From Polycladidibacter stylochi (GTDB lineage: Bacteria; Pseudomonadota; Alphaproteobacteria; Rhizobiales; Stappiaceae), in the NCBI RefSeq assembly GCF_001562055.1, contig NZ_LLWE01000029.1:87811-151810 (forward strand): a stretch of 64,000 bases of DNA. Direction: 5' to 3'. The position numbers and the translations under genes were made by a program. Shown piece after piece: positions 38,006 through 47,823 of the stretch. Below the pieces are notes generated by a model. That model had not been told where the DNA came from. It did no database searches and worked only from the letters and a program-made list of their open reading frames with translations. Positions within the stretch are counted from its first letter, which is position 1. Every line of letters begins with the position of its first letter.

Positions 38006-38467
38006 TTAATTAATAAGTTGCCAACGGCCATCTTTAAGGCATGCGGCACCGCTGACCACTTTTTGTTGTAACTCTAAGCGAATGGTGTGTTCATAATCGC
38101 GGCATTGGGTGTTGTTGACCATATAGAGCGGGCCAACGCTTACCGTTCCCCCACGTCCAGAGCGGCTATTGCTCCAGTTAATGCGCTCCTTACCTTCCAT
38201 ATTATTTAGTGCTGAAGACTGCGCCTCAACGGCTGTTTGCAAGTCGCGATCTTTTAATACCGATCCCAGCTCTTTTTTAAAAGTACTGTCTATGGCCTCT
38301 TGGGCCTCCTTAGATCCGTCCAAGTGCGACCAGAAACCAAAAATGGAATAATCGTCGCTATCTGTCTGCAGGTTGGCTTGAGGTGAAGTCGCGCATGCCG
38401 CAAGAACAAAAAGCAAGCCGAAAATCAAACTCCAACGCAATATAAAGTACCTTTGACTAGAGCACAT
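38006..38467 (-). CDS. Lipoprotein, surface-antigen-like
   Basis: 153 residues from ATG 38467, preceded by AGGAGG. A signal peptide ends in the lipobox FVLAAC, so the mature protein is a lipoprotein. The C-terminus (QCRDYEHTIRLEL to ACLKDGRWQLI) resembles the 17-kDa surface antigen/RT0821-type domain seen in alphaproteobacteria, where the Cys pair, here CRDY and ACLKDGRW, is conserved. No glycine zipper is visible. Function unknown. It stands alone, downstream of feuQ with a 234-base gap. Confidence 0.78.
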   Translation of the reverse strand: MCSSQRYFILRWSLIFGLLFVLAACATSPQANLQTDSDDYSIFGFWSHLDGSKEAQEAIDSTFKKELGSVLKDRDLQTAVEAQSSALNNMEGKERINWSNSRSGRGGTVSVGPLYMVNNTQCRDYEHTIRLELQQKVVSGAACLKDGRWQLIN

Positions 38468-38669
38468 CGGCCCTCCTGGTGTGCCAACGGCCATTAAAAA
38501 AAAGGCCAAAATGGCTTTCTGCTATTCCCAATAGTAATTACATAATCACGATAAACGTCATTGTTGTTCTATACTGTGTTCACAACCCATTAAGTCGGGC
38601 ATATTTGTGTTAGAAACACGCTTAGAATCAATCCCTTGCTTAATATGGACTACAAATAGCCAATTATAC

Positions 38670-38701
38670 TTAATAGTATAATAAATACCTCCTACTATTA
38701 A
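38670..38701 (-). terminator. AT-rich hairpin directly after feuQ
   Basis: TTAATAGTA at 38670-38678 pairs exactly with TACTATTAA at 38693-38701 over a 14-base loop, touching the feuQ stop codon. It is too AT-rich to be a strong terminator, but it is the only structure at the operon end. Confidence 0.35.
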
Positions 38702-40138
38702 TCAAGGGTTTGGTGTCACTTGAACAACCGTCATTGGTAAAAACATAAGCACTTTCAACCCGCCCAAGCGGCTGGTATCAAGCTGTATCGACCCTCCATA
38801 AACCTCTGCCAAATCAGCAAGAATAGATAGACCCAATCCGGAACCCGGCACATTCTCATCCAGTCTTTTGCCTCGCTTTAAGGCCTGCTGTTGCAACTCA
38901 GTGGACAGGCCTGGCCCATCATCTTCAACGATAAGCTGCCAAAAAAACGTTTCCTCTTCGGTATTGCCGTGAATTTGCGCTGAAACTGCGACCTTTTCGA
39001 CACACCATTTGCAAGCATTATCAAGGAGGTTTCCGAGGATTTCCTGCAGGTCCTGCCTTTCACCTCTAAAGGCAATTTGCTGATTACAATTCAGCTCAAA
39101 AACAATCTGTTTATCGCGATATATTTTTTTCATGGTTTGAGCCATGCTCTTGCAAACCGGCTCAACAGGACAAGCAACGCCAACCACACGGCGCTGTGCC
39201 GCCATTCTTGCCTTCTCCAAGTATCGCTTAATTTGTTCGTTCATAAGCAAGGTTTGCTCATGTACTTTTACTGTCACATCATCTGACTGGCTGCGGGTTT
39301 CGTTCATTATTACAGCCAGCGGGGTTTTCAACGCATGCGCCAAGTTACCCACATGGGCTCTGGCGCGTTCGACAATCTGTCTGTTTGATTTAACCAGTGC
39401 ATTGAGTTCATGGACCAGCGGTTGCAACTCTCGAGGCATTTGGTCGTTAATCGTTTCGGCTTGTCCTTTTCGAATGTCCAATAACGAGCGTTGTAGCGTT
39501 CTTATTGGCCGTAGGCCAAAGTGAACTTGAATAAATATTGCAAGTATCAAACCCAGACCCAATATTACCAGCATTATGGTTGCCTGATTGGTAAAGGCAC
39601 TGATACTTTCTCCCAGTTCTTGTGTACTACCAGCAACGACAATTAAGTACGAGGTGCGGCGCTCAAAGCGAACTGTGCGTGCCAGAGCTCGCAGTTGTGC
39701 GCCTGCTGGCCCCTTGAAGCTAAGATGAAAGTCTTCTGATAGGGTATTGTTAACATCTAGTGAAGAGATATTTAGCTGATCACTAAACAGTGAGGGGCTG
39801 TCAAAAAGTACGATATCTGGATCTTCCGCCAGTCGGACAGTCCAGTACCAGCCAGATTGAGGTACAGAAAAACGCGGTTCACCCCGGCCAACGACCGCAA
39901 AAAAGGGTTTACCAGGATTACGTGCAATAGCGCTTAATATCTCTGTCATATGGACATCTAGGCGATCATCCAGCGCCTTTTGGCCCGCATCTTGAAACAG
40001 TTTAACGAGAAAAAAGCCGGCAACAATCAATGCCAGCGTCACCCATATGGAAGCAACCAGTATCAAACGAAGTGCGAGTGAAATACGGTGGGTCGATGCC
40101 ATAAGCTTTCGCATCATTTTCATCGACATGCTTTCCAT
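38702..40138 (-). CDS. feuQ: Sensor histidine kinase, FeuQ-like
   Basis: 478 residues at most; ATG 40138, 40129 and 40123 are in frame, and GGAAAG before the inner ones favours a slightly shorter protein. Membrane helices near 24-45 and 188-207 bound a periplasmic sensor domain of about 140 residues. HisKA has GNLAHALKTPLAVI with the phospho-accepting His; HATPase boxes are LLDNACKW, DDGPGL and GSGLGLSI. Family resemblance is to PhoQ/FeuQ. In Sinorhizobium FeuQ acts on FeuP and affects cyclic glucan export. The order with FeuP and a small exported protein supports the name. Confidence 0.85.
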   Translation of the reverse strand: MESMSMKMMRKLMASTHRISLALRLILVASIWVTLALIVAGFFLVKLFQDAGQKALDDRLDVHMTEILSAIARNPGKPFFAVVGRGEPRFSVPQSGWYWTVRLAEDPDIVLFDSPSLFSDQLNISSLDVNNTLSEDFHLSFKGPAGAQLRALARTVRFERRTSYLIVVAGSTQELGESISAFTNQATIMLVILGLGLILAIFIQVHFGLRPIRTLQRSLLDIRKGQAETINDQMPRELQPLVHELNALVKSNRQIVERARAHVGNLAHALKTPLAVIMNETRSQSDDVTVKVHEQTLLMNEQIKRYLEKARMAAQRRVVGVACPVEPVCKSMAQTMKKIYRDKQIVFELNCNQQIAFRGERQDLQEILGNLLDNACKWCVEKVAVSAQIHGNTEEETFFWQLIVEDDGPGLSTELQQQALKRGKRLDENVPGSGLGLSILADLAEVYGGSIQLDTSRLGGLKVLMFLPMTVVQVTPNP

Positions 40139-40285
40139 TCAAAAGCTGTCATAATTCTTCTGCTCGTTTTATAAACAGCGCATTCCCAAGCGAGGATTTT
40201 ATATGTTTTGCACTCAAAGGATAGCGCATAGGGATGGGAGGCATGCCAGCTATTAATATGGCTTGAGAATGCGCCAATCATTTTG

Positions 40286-40960
40286 TTAGACTTCCAGATG
40301 CTCTAGTTCTTTTACACGATAGCCAAGGCCTCGCACCGTTTCTATAAATTGTGCCCCAACCTTTTTTCTGAGCCTTGCGACAAATACTTCAATAGTATTG
40401 GAATCACGGTCAAAGTCCTGATCATATAAATGCTCAATCAACTCGGTACGTGATACGATCCGACCTTTATGATGCATTAAGTATGCTATAAGTCTGTATT
40501 CCAGCGATGTTAGCTTAAGGGCCAAACCATCCTTGGTTACTTTACTGGTACGCAAGTCCAGAACAATATCACCTATGGTTATTTCGTTGGAAGCCAATCC
40601 GGCCGCTCTTCTAACGAGCGCGCGCACCCTGGCAATCACCTCCTCCATGTGAAAAGGCTTGGCAACATAATCATCGGCACCAGCATCGATGCCCGCGACT
40701 TTATCGGACCAACGGTCTCTTGCGGTTAAAATGATAACTGGCATCGTGCGTCCATCACGGCGCCATTTTTCCAGAACAGACAAGCCGTCCATTTGAGGAA
40801 GTCCAATATCCAAGATTATCGTATCATAGGGCTCTGTATCCCCTAAAAAATGCCCTTCCTCACCATCAAAGGCTTGGTCAACAACATAGCCTGCATCCGT
40901 AAGGGCCGCAGCAAGTTGGCGGTTGAGGTCTTTATCGTCTTCTATAACTAGCAATCGCAT
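40286..40960 (-). CDS. feuP: Response regulator, FeuP-like (OmpR/PhoP family)
   Basis: 224 residues. Receiver domain: acidic EDD (7-9), phospho-acceptor Asp in ILDIGLPQMDG (about 51), TAR and KPF motifs. DNA-binding domain: LTSLEYRLIAYLMHHKG and YDQDFDRDSNTIEVFVARL, with a C-terminus typical of the PhoP/FeuP branch. ATG 40960 has GGAG upstream. It sits between the small exported protein and the kinase gene, 147 bases before the latter. FeuP of Sinorhizobium activates ndvA and other genes; targets here are unknown. Confidence 0.88.
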   Translation of the reverse strand: MRLLVIEDDKDLNRQLAAALTDAGYVVDQAFDGEEGHFLGDTEPYDTIILDIGLPQMDGLSVLEKWRRDGRTMPVIILTARDRWSDKVAGIDAGADDYVAKPFHMEEVIARVRALVRRAAGLASNEITIGDIVLDLRTSKVTKDGLALKLTSLEYRLIAYLMHHKGRIVSRTELIEHLYDQDFDRDSNTIEVFVARLRKKVGAQFIETVRGLGYRVKELEHLEV

Positions 40961-41019
40961 TAAAAATACTCCGCTTAAGACATGCTCCCACCTTTCGATA
41001 CCAATCCTATAATTTTCCG

Positions 41020-41304
41020 CTATCCCCCGCGGTTCTTTATAGGCTTTGCATCAACAACTAACCGATTGACATTACCTTCATTCAAAACCTTTAAAACATA
41101 AACAAGTCGCCCCCCTTGCTGACACAGCTGGGCAGAAATTATCTGCCCGTTGATTGCTAAGGCGCTCAAGGGGACTGCCTGGTTATTTTGAACTGCATGT
41201 CGGGCTTGCTGCGCTGTAAGGCAAGCGGCCTCGACACTGGTTATAGACAACAGCATGACAAAAGAAGCCATGATAAGGTTTCGTAAGAGTTGGTGTCTTT
41301 TCAT
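41020..41304 (-). CDS. feuN: Small exported protein, FeuN-like
   Basis: 94 residues with a signal peptide (hydrophobic 9-24, likely cleavage after VEA). The mature part starts ACLTAQQARHAVQNNQ and has a PepSY-like pattern ending in LNEGNVNRLVVDAKPIKN. In Sinorhizobium a small periplasmic protein, FeuN, is encoded just before feuP and restrains FeuQ. Position, size and export signal match; sequence homology was judged by eye only. First gene of the three-gene operon, 94 bases downstream of the last GTA gene on the same strand. Confidence 0.72.
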   Translation of the reverse strand: MKRHQLLRNLIMASFVMLLSITSVEAACLTAQQARHAVQNNQAVPLSALAINGQIISAQLCQQGGRLVYVLKVLNEGNVNRLVVDAKPIKNRGG

Positions 41305-41398
41305 AGCAGACTTTCTAATTGGCCCTTCCTGAACTCAAGATGAATGTTTCTTTCATTTTCTTTACGTTTAAAGAGCACTTAGGCCTTTTGTATTAACT

Positions 41399-44300
41399 TC
41401 ACATAAAAAAAGAAGGTGGCACATATAGCCTTTCAGATAAGAAATCTCCAGTACCTACAACTGTTGATATCTGCGCCATAACAAAGGGTATATACTTAGG
41501 AATCTCCTTAAAGTCAGCAATTATATTTTCCCGAGAATAATAATACTCAGGTTTGTATATTATTTCTTCTCGCAGAATATCTCCAGAGTCACCAATTATT
41601 TTTATAAGATATTTTTCCAAAGTCTCATTTAACGGTACTTCATATAAGTGCCAGTTATCACCATTCCAACGGGTACGCGGTATAAAACTAATCTTAAGTC
41701 CATCATTAAAATGGCGCAAACGTGCATGAACAGGCGCATAAGGGCGCAAGCTGCGCCCTTTGCTCAACACAGTTAACCTTGCAACATTAATAGGCAGCAA
41801 AGGATGCCCTTGTGCTACAGCCTGATAATGATGTTCATAACCAATCTGCTCAATTTTGAATGGTATACTGTGAACCGCATGATCCAGTAGTACGACGGGC
41901 ATTCCCTTTTCGATTGGCTTTGGCGGTGTTCCCAATTGTCCCCGAAGTAGTTTCGAAAGGCGATAACTGTTTTTTGCAATCAGCTCGGCCTTGAAGAACT
42001 GTATCACTTCCCATTGATCACTCTCTATTGGACCGCCATTCTTAACCGCAATTGCATTTGCGCCTGCAAACACCTCGTTTTGGCTGCGGCTCAAGAGCTG
42101 GCCGTGCGCCAACTCTACATCTAGCATTTGATGGGGGTTTATTCTGTCTTGTAACGCTTGTGATAAGACTGATCGCGTGCGCCCCATTGTTGCCGGTTGC
42201 TTTATTTGCATAAGCGGTTTCAAGCTCATTGCATGGCTGTCACCTTCGCCTTTGTATATGGCCACGGCACCTGGCCATGGTGTCATTGTCGCAGCAATAT
42301 GAGGTTGCCCTTCGTCGCGTTCCTGGTTTCTAAAGCGGGGTAATTCTAAGAGTTCAACCCAAGGGGTTCCTGCACTGGGAAGTGAGTTATGCCTTTGTTT
42401 TGGTGCGCCAAAACTTGGCTGCAATTGACGGTTTACCCTTAACAGCGGATCGCTTGCCTTAACTGCGCTGACTTCTAACTTATCAGATCGATTTATTTGT
42501 TCCACACACCATCGTGTTGATTGCGAGAGATCGCCATTTTGTGCCGTTTCAATTTCTAGAAATCTCCCCGAAACAATATCGAGTTTTTTGTTATCTGTGA
42601 CAAACTTCAATCCTTGGCGTTTTTGCCAGAGCTGGTGCAACATTAACTGCGTACATAAACTGGCTTGCTGCGCACCCATCGCAGCCGGCAATGAAGAAAC
42701 AATGATATCGGCTTTGTCTCCAGAGACGATTCCAGTGCTGAATGCGTTGCTTTCATAATCATTCAGCGGGTCCGCGGTTACCAATTGCACCTTTTTAGGA
42801 AGTCGGCTGTGCTCTTCATAAAAAAACTCTATTTGTGGTCGCGAATTTGCCAGTATCAAATCATTTTTTAGCGATAGCTTCAGAAATGGCTCCCCTTTAG
42901 TGCTGGAGCTTATTGGCATACTGGTATTTTGCAGTTTAAGCACTGGCCCCCGATCATATAGCCCAGCGTCAAAAAGCGGTAATAAAGGTTCAACCGCCTC
43001 TTGAAAGCTGCTTAAGCCCGATACTGTGAAGCCTGCTATGGTGCCAAGCGTTTCCTCTGTCGTAAAGATGTTCGAGGGGATGTCAAAATCTGCAGCTATA
43101 GCTGTCAATAGCCCTGGCAGGCTTACGGTACCAAGACGCCCGTTCAACCAGTGCCCTTGACGCCAATTATCGCCGTCGGCCCATACATCTTGCAGGTTTG
43201 GAAAAGCCGGGAAAGGCCTTGCATCCCAAGTCCAGATAAACATATTTTTTGGCGCAATAAGTGCTTCCCCCGCTCGCCATTCAGGGTTTTCTAAAGTGCC
43301 TTGTTTTTCATGCCAATACTCGAGCATGGCTTGCAAATAGCGTCTTTGGGCCAAATCATCCTGTATCCCCCTAGAAAAATGCGGCAACCTACTCTCACTG
43401 GATTTGGGATCATAAAAAACATTAGGCTGGTTGGCGCCGCGATCAACTGCGGGGCAACCAAGCTCGGTAAACCACAGGGGTTTTGATAGGGGTTTATAGG
43501 CTGTTGGCGTTTGCTGGCGAATGCCTTTGTGACGCGGGAAGTGATGGTTTGAAAAGTACTTTACAATTGCCTTGGCCTGATAGAGCCAAGGCTCGCCATA
43601 GTCACCATCAGTGATTGGCAGGCGTTCTTTTTGTTCCCTTGCTTTGTCATTGGCATAATACCAGTCGTAGTATTCACCGCCACATATCTGAGATTTAAGC
43701 GTTGGGATATGATAGGCAGCGAACGCGCCCGCATCATCGCGAATATCACTTAAGGGCAAGTAGTTATCGATGGCTATGAAGTCGAGGTTCTCATCCGCCC
43801 ATAATGGATCGAGCGGAAATTGTAGTGTTCCTGCCTCTGGCTGGTGCGCAGCGTATTCTGACCAGTCCGCGGCATATGATAGTTTGGTTTGGCTGCTAGG
43901 GCCCACGATTTCTCGTGCTTGGCGCAACAAGTCCTTAAGGGCGTTTACAAATGGGTACAGATCGCCTTGAGGTTGCTCTTTACTGGCTCTTGTTCTTGTT
44001 AAAGTCCGCATCTCGCTGCCAATGAGCAGGGCCTTTGCGCCGCCAAGGCGGGCCAATTGGGCATGGTGAAGAATAAAGCGGCGATACCCATGGTCGTTCT
44101 TTGTTCCCATAAACGCAGCAATTTCATTGGTCGCTTGTGCGGTTCCTGCATGGCTCTTGTTTGCAAGAGTTATGCGGCCGCGCCATGGATACGGCGGCTG
44201 ATTGCCCTGAGCATCAGGGTTGGGCAATGTATTGTCGTCTTTGATATCCATCATCAAAAAGGGATAGAGCACAACCTCGACACCACGTTGCTTGAGCCAT

Positions 44301-45310
44301 TTCATGATTGAAACAAGAGCGCTATCTGATGGTGTCCCCCCAAAGGCAGGGCGGCCATTCACTCTTGAGACAACCGGTACTTGGCGGCGCTGGCGCGCGT
44401 CCACTTGCCATTGGTGCGGGGTTGTTTGGGCTTCATGGTGGGCCACGCGGGGGGTAATGCGGCAGTTACCTGCACGCAAGTCATCACCAAACCAGCAGCT
44501 TACCAGTGCCACTTGGCGCAGGTTCGGACAAAGTGCGAGCAATTCCTCTAAAGAGCTTAAAACATCCGTTTGCTGTGCCCACTGGTGACGGTTGAGGAGT
44601 TTTGATGTTGCCAGACCCGTTTTTTGCAAGACCTGAGCGGTTTCATAAACAAACTCTCCAGAGCCTGGTATCAAGGTTATGGCTTGTATCTGTTTTTCAA
44701 GTGGCTCCACTGCGCGCATGACTTCAAACGCGAATTGTGGAATACGGTTGCCATAGGCATGAAGGGGCAAACGCTCGAATACGATATAGCAAATGCCGCG
44801 ATAGGCAGGGGTCTCCCCCTGCTTCGCCTTGATAAGCGGGTCGGGTAACTGGTGTTTATCGCCCTTATAAAAACGATAGTTAATGGTTGTCAGGTCCAAC
44901 TCGCGGCCATTTGCCCATATGCGCCGTAAATGATTGACGGGGCCGACGCAAATCGCCAAAGCCACATTGGCATAATAGCGATGATGGGATATTTCGGCAC
45001 TGGGCTGAGCCGCCTTGCCACCGCCTTGCTCTTCGGTTTCAATCGTTTCCTCATAGCGAGTGGCCCAAATTATCTCACCTTGCAAACGCATGGTGCCGTA
45101 TAGGTACGTCAAGGGTCGGCCTTCTGTGGAGGTTTGCAGGTTGACATTGCCGATCTGGCCAACATGCGTCCTCTTGGTTGTGGCAAACAACGCTTGGTCG
45201 ATGAGCGAGCCTCCAATAGCCCCCAATGCCTGACCAGCGATCATACCAAACGGCCCGCCAATGGCACCGCCCACAGCAGCGCCAATTCCCGATAAAACCA
45301 TTGTTGCCAT
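41399..45310 (-). CDS. GTA host-specificity/tail-tip protein (gp15)
   Basis: About 1303 residues from ATG 45310 (GAGGAT upstream); a longer frame to 45352 has no better site. The N-terminus is glycine/alanine-rich (GAAVGGAIGGPFGM), as in RcGTA gp15. A TIM-barrel-like domain follows in the middle third, with LSYAADWSEY and FIAIDNYLPLSD, then a tail-protein region. In GTA particles gp15 forms the tail-tip hub that contacts the recipient cell. Length fits the family (about 1300). Last structural gene of the cluster. Confidence 0.96.
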   Translation of the reverse strand: MATMVLSGIGAAVGGAIGGPFGMIAGQALGAIGGSLIDQALFATTKRTHVGQIGNVNLQTSTEGRPLTYLYGTMRLQGEIIWATRYEETIETEEQGGGKAAQPSAEISHHRYYANVALAICVGPVNHLRRIWANGRELDLTTINYRFYKGDKHQLPDPLIKAKQGETPAYRGICYIVFERLPLHAYGNRIPQFAFEVMRAVEPLEKQIQAITLIPGSGEFVYETAQVLQKTGLATSKLLNRHQWAQQTDVLSSLEELLALCPNLRQVALVSCWFGDDLRAGNCRITPRVAHHEAQTTPHQWQVDARQRRQVPVVSRVNGRPAFGGTPSDSALVSIMKWLKQRGVEVVLYPFLMMDIKDDNTLPNPDAQGNQPPYPWRGRITLANKSHAGTAQATNEIAAFMGTKNDHGYRRFILHHAQLARLGGAKALLIGSEMRTLTRTRASKEQPQGDLYPFVNALKDLLRQAREIVGPSSQTKLSYAADWSEYAAHQPEAGTLQFPLDPLWADENLDFIAIDNYLPLSDIRDDAGAFAAYHIPTLKSQICGGEYYDWYYANDKAREQKERLPITDGDYGEPWLYQAKAIVKYFSNHHFPRHKGIRQQTPTAYKPLSKPLWFTELGCPAVDRGANQPNVFYDPKSSESRLPHFSRGIQDDLAQRRYLQAMLEYWHEKQGTLENPEWRAGEALIAPKNMFIWTWDARPFPAFPNLQDVWADGDNWRQGHWLNGRLGTVSLPGLLTAIAADFDIPSNIFTTEETLGTIAGFTVSGLSSFQEAVEPLLPLFDAGLYDRGPVLKLQNTSMPISSSTKGEPFLKLSLKNDLILANSRPQIEFFYEEHSRLPKKVQLVTADPLNDYESNAFSTGIVSGDKADIIVSSLPAAMGAQQASLCTQLMLHQLWQKRQGLKFVTDNKKLDIVSGRFLEIETAQNGDLSQSTRWCVEQINRSDKLEVSAVKASDPLLRVNRQLQPSFGAPKQRHNSLPSAGTPWVELLELPRFRNQERDEGQPHIAATMTPWPGAVAIYKGEGDSHAMSLKPLMQIKQPATMGRTRSVLSQALQDRINPHQMLDVELAHGQLLSRSQNEVFAGANAIAVKNGGPIESDQWEVIQFFKAELIAKNSYRLSKLLRGQLGTPPKPIEKGMPVVLLDHAVHSIPFKIEQIGYEHHYQAVAQGHPLLPINVARLTVLSKGRSLRPYAPVHARLRHFNDGLKISFIPRTRWNGDNWHLYEVPLNETLEKYLIKIIGDSGDILREEIIYKPEYYYSRENIIADFKEIPKYIPFVMAQISTVVGTGDFLSERLYVPPSFFM

Positions 45311-45352
45311 TTTAATGATCCTCGTTGCTTTGCATAAATGGCCATTGAGCAT

Positions 45353-45796
45353 TCAAGGCATGGGAAAGAGAAAGCGGGCAGCGATTTTCTTTTTCCACAC
45401 GCCGATAAGCGGGCTTTCAACTGTACCTGCGGCTTCGTAGGCATGTACAAAGGCGTCTTTAGATGTGGCAATTCCCAAATGTTTGCAGGGGCTTGTCATG
45501 TTCCAACGAAAGAGCAAAACTTGGGCGGGTGTTATTGCGGGTGTTGAGATTGGCATTAAGTATTTTTGGGCTGCTTCTTTTAAAGGGTCATGACCTTCTT
45601 TCGCAGCCTCCGCCCAATACATATTATAGGGCGGTACAGCTTGCGGTTCATCGCCGTACAGTTTGCGATAAATCCCACGCACCAGCCCCAAACAATCACA
45701 ACCAACCTGATATTTGCTTGCCTGATGGCGGTAGGGAGTGCCAATCCAGCTCCTTGCCAAACGCACCACCAAATTGGTCCATTGGCTCTGTTCCAT
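45353..45796 (-). CDS. GTA NlpC/P60 peptidase (gp14)
   Basis: 147 residues. The catalytic Cys is Cys35 in VGCDCLGLVRG and the His is His106 in CKHLGIAT, as in NlpC/P60 cysteine peptidases. GTPYRHQAS near the start is a family feature. In GTA it is the tail-tip peptidase thought to cut peptidoglycan during DNA entry. ATG 45796 has GGATGG upstream. Confidence 0.95.
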   Translation of the reverse strand: MEQSQWTNLVVRLARSWIGTPYRHQASKYQVGCDCLGLVRGIYRKLYGDEPQAVPPYNMYWAEAAKEGHDPLKEAAQKYLMPISTPAITPAQVLLFRWNMTSPCKHLGIATSKDAFVHAYEAAGTVESPLIGVWKKKIAARFLFPMP

Positions 45797-45855
45797 GATT
45801 TTCCATCCCTATTGGACGTGTGTATGTGCGGGAGCGCAGGTAAAGTGCAAAGGTT

Positions 45856-46800
45856 TTAAGTAAGCGTAGCACCGTCGTTTTGGCCACTGGCTTGCTCAGG
45901 GCCTGCCAAAACAAAGTCATTGCCGGGCATTTGCGGAAAACCTTGAAAGTTAATTGGATTTTTGAATTTTCGTTGGCAAGTGGTCCATGCTTTATCGCAG
46001 CCGACAATAACGCGCACTCTGTCATCGGTTGTCAGTGTGTGCTTCAACTCTGCCCACAGTGTTAAACGTATGGTGGTGCTGGCGCTAGCGGATTGCGACG
46101 GGATAACTTCATGGTCGACAATTGTTTGCACCAAGCCCTTTAACGGCCCTGTGAGTACCTCAATTTTTCCATGGGTGAAAAAGCCCGCGGGAACCGCTGC
46201 ATTTGCGTTTAATAGCAAGCGATGATCCCCCTGCTGCTCAATGACTTGCATTTCATAGGCATAATCGGGGTGATGAATATCTACCCCACAAGCTGCATCG
46301 CCCAGCTCGGCATTGCATTGACGCGAAAAGACATGCCCCTTTCGTTGGTCGAGTTTGGCGGCGAGACCCATCAATTCGGCATGGAACAGTTGGCCGTCAT
46401 AACGCACCGCCCCAAGGTAGGCGCGGCGCATGAGTTTATAGGCACTGCTGTCTTGCCAGTTGACCCAATACACCAGCACTTCAGCATTATCCCAAACCCC
46501 AGAGAGCAAGTCGGCGCTCTCCAAACCTTTTGAGTTAATAATGCCCCGAACTTCCTCGCTTCCCGGAGTAAAGCCTTTTTCACTTTGGCTTTTACCCGCT
46601 GTAACGACAAGTTCTGGCTGACACAAAACCGTTTTTAAAAGTATCGGGCTATCATGTTCGGTAAATCCCAATTGCCTGCCAGTTTTAGCTCGCATTATCC
46701 AGCAGTGGGCCAGTGTGGTCACCTCACTTTCCAGATGTTTTTGCAGCTTCTTTTCGGCCTGCAGCGCCTCGCTACCTTGGCCATCTTGCGCGTGTTTCAC
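45856..46800 (-). CDS. GTA tail protein gp13 (DUF2163/BR0599 family)
   Basis: 314 residues from GTG 46800, with GAAGGAGG six bases upstream; the TTG at 46815 gives a longer frame but contains the ribosome site. The core has RQLGFTEHDSPI, ADLLSGVWDNAEVLVYWVNW and the Cys-containing CNAELGDAACGVD, typical of DUF2163 and the C-terminal phage_BR0599 domain. gp13 is part of the tail-tip baseplate with gp12, gp14 and gp15. It follows gp12 by about 15 bases. Confidence 0.95.
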   Translation of the reverse strand: MKHAQDGQGSEALQAEKKLQKHLESEVTTLAHCWIMRAKTGRQLGFTEHDSPILLKTVLCQPELVVTAGKSQSEKGFTPGSEEVRGIINSKGLESADLLSGVWDNAEVLVYWVNWQDSSAYKLMRRAYLGAVRYDGQLFHAELMGLAAKLDQRKGHVFSRQCNAELGDAACGVDIHHPDYAYEMQVIEQQGDHRLLLNANAAVPAGFFTHGKIEVLTGPLKGLVQTIVDHEVIPSQSASASTTIRLTLWAELKHTLTTDDRVRVIVGCDKAWTTCQRKFKNPINFQGFPQMPGNDFVLAGPEQASGQNDGATLT

Positions 46801-46815
46801 AAGCGCCTCCTTCAA

Positions 46816-47538
46816 CTACGGGCTGGACCAGTCAATTTGCGGCAATTCCGCCTCAATAATTTCTATCAGTGGAATGGTTGGTAATTGACCGGCCTCAAAA
46901 CTCTCCATCGTCACTTCCAGTGTGTCACTGTCAAAGCGTACCGGGGTATCAAAGGTAAAACCGGCCGTTATGCGTGCCCCTTTTGCTGGCACACTTCCTT
47001 GAAGAAAATAAAATTGCCCGCTCGCCACATCCAAACTGTATGTGTTTGAGGGCAATGCAACCCCTTCAATGGCGATCAGCAGGCTGTCTTGATGTGGCCG
47101 TGTTATGGCCCGCTTGCCCCATTGGTTCCACTGGCTTTCAGTTTCCAAAGCTTCTTGGGCACTTTCGCTTTGCATTGTGCTTGGGCGATAAACCTTCACA
47201 AGTTGGTAGCGGCTCTCAAGGGAGCCTGTCGCAAAAGCCTGTAAACAATCTTGTGGTGTGGGAGGGCCTGGCAAAACACAGGAGCAATAATCAAAGGGGT
47301 CTTGAAAACGAAAGCCATTTAACCGACCTTTCGCTGCGGCAAACAACACAAACAATTGTTGCAGATCAGCAAGCGAGCGTACACCACTTGCCGCATCATA
47401 TCGCCTTCGTGCTTGCGACCATGTCCCGTTTCGAGCTTCTTTACCGTTGGTCATTGTGGCTATTTGGGTTTGCCATTGAGGCCCGCCGCTCATTCCAAAA
47501 GCAATTTGCAAGGGAAATCTTTGCTGCAAAAAACTCAT
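46816..47538 (-). CDS. GTA tail protein gp12 (DUF2460)
   Basis: 240 residues. FPLQIAFGMSGGPQWQTQIATM opens the DUF2460 domain; ERRRYD-like segment appears as ARRRYDAASGVRSL, and the FRFQDPFDY motif is conserved. The C-terminus has FDTPVRFDSDTLEV. In the RcGTA particle gp12 is the distal tail protein ring beneath the tape measure. ATG 47538 follows a 285-base gap from gp11. Confidence 0.94.
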   Translation of the reverse strand: MSFLQQRFPLQIAFGMSGGPQWQTQIATMTNGKEARNGTWSQARRRYDAASGVRSLADLQQLFVLFAAAKGRLNGFRFQDPFDYCSCVLPGPPTPQDCLQAFATGSLESRYQLVKVYRPSTMQSESAQEALETESQWNQWGKRAITRPHQDSLLIAIEGVALPSNTYSLDVASGQFYFLQGSVPAKGARITAGFTFDTPVRFDSDTLEVTMESFEAGQLPTIPLIEIIEAELPQIDWSSP

Positions 47539-47823
47539 GCTTACCTCGGTTTTGTGATCTGAAACTCGGTCGTTGGCGAAAACAGGGCGGTCTTGAATAG
47601 ATTGTATCTATTTTAAATTACCCCATAGTTTTCAGGGGCGAATGCGCATTAAAGTGATTGGCTTTGACTTTTCTCAAGGACGGAAAAACTGAAGTAACCT
47701 ATTGCTTTGCACATGATTGTCAGCTTTGCGCTTGAACGCGCGTTGACAGTACGTTCAAGAATTACGCCCTCCAGTGGGGCAGAAACACGTCGGTTCTTGA
47801 GTCCCTCCTCTTCAACGCCGACG
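47539..47823. other. Non-coding gap inside the GTA cluster
   Basis: This is the largest gene-free stretch within the cluster, between gp11 and gp12. A minus-strand frame reaches into it (47649-47906) but overlaps gp11 and has no family features. It holds a perfect inverted repeat, CTTGAACG at 47731-47738 and CGTTCAAG at 47752-47759. GAAC-N7-GACA at 47734-47748 differs by one base from the alphaproteobacterial LexA box. Confidence 0.5.
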
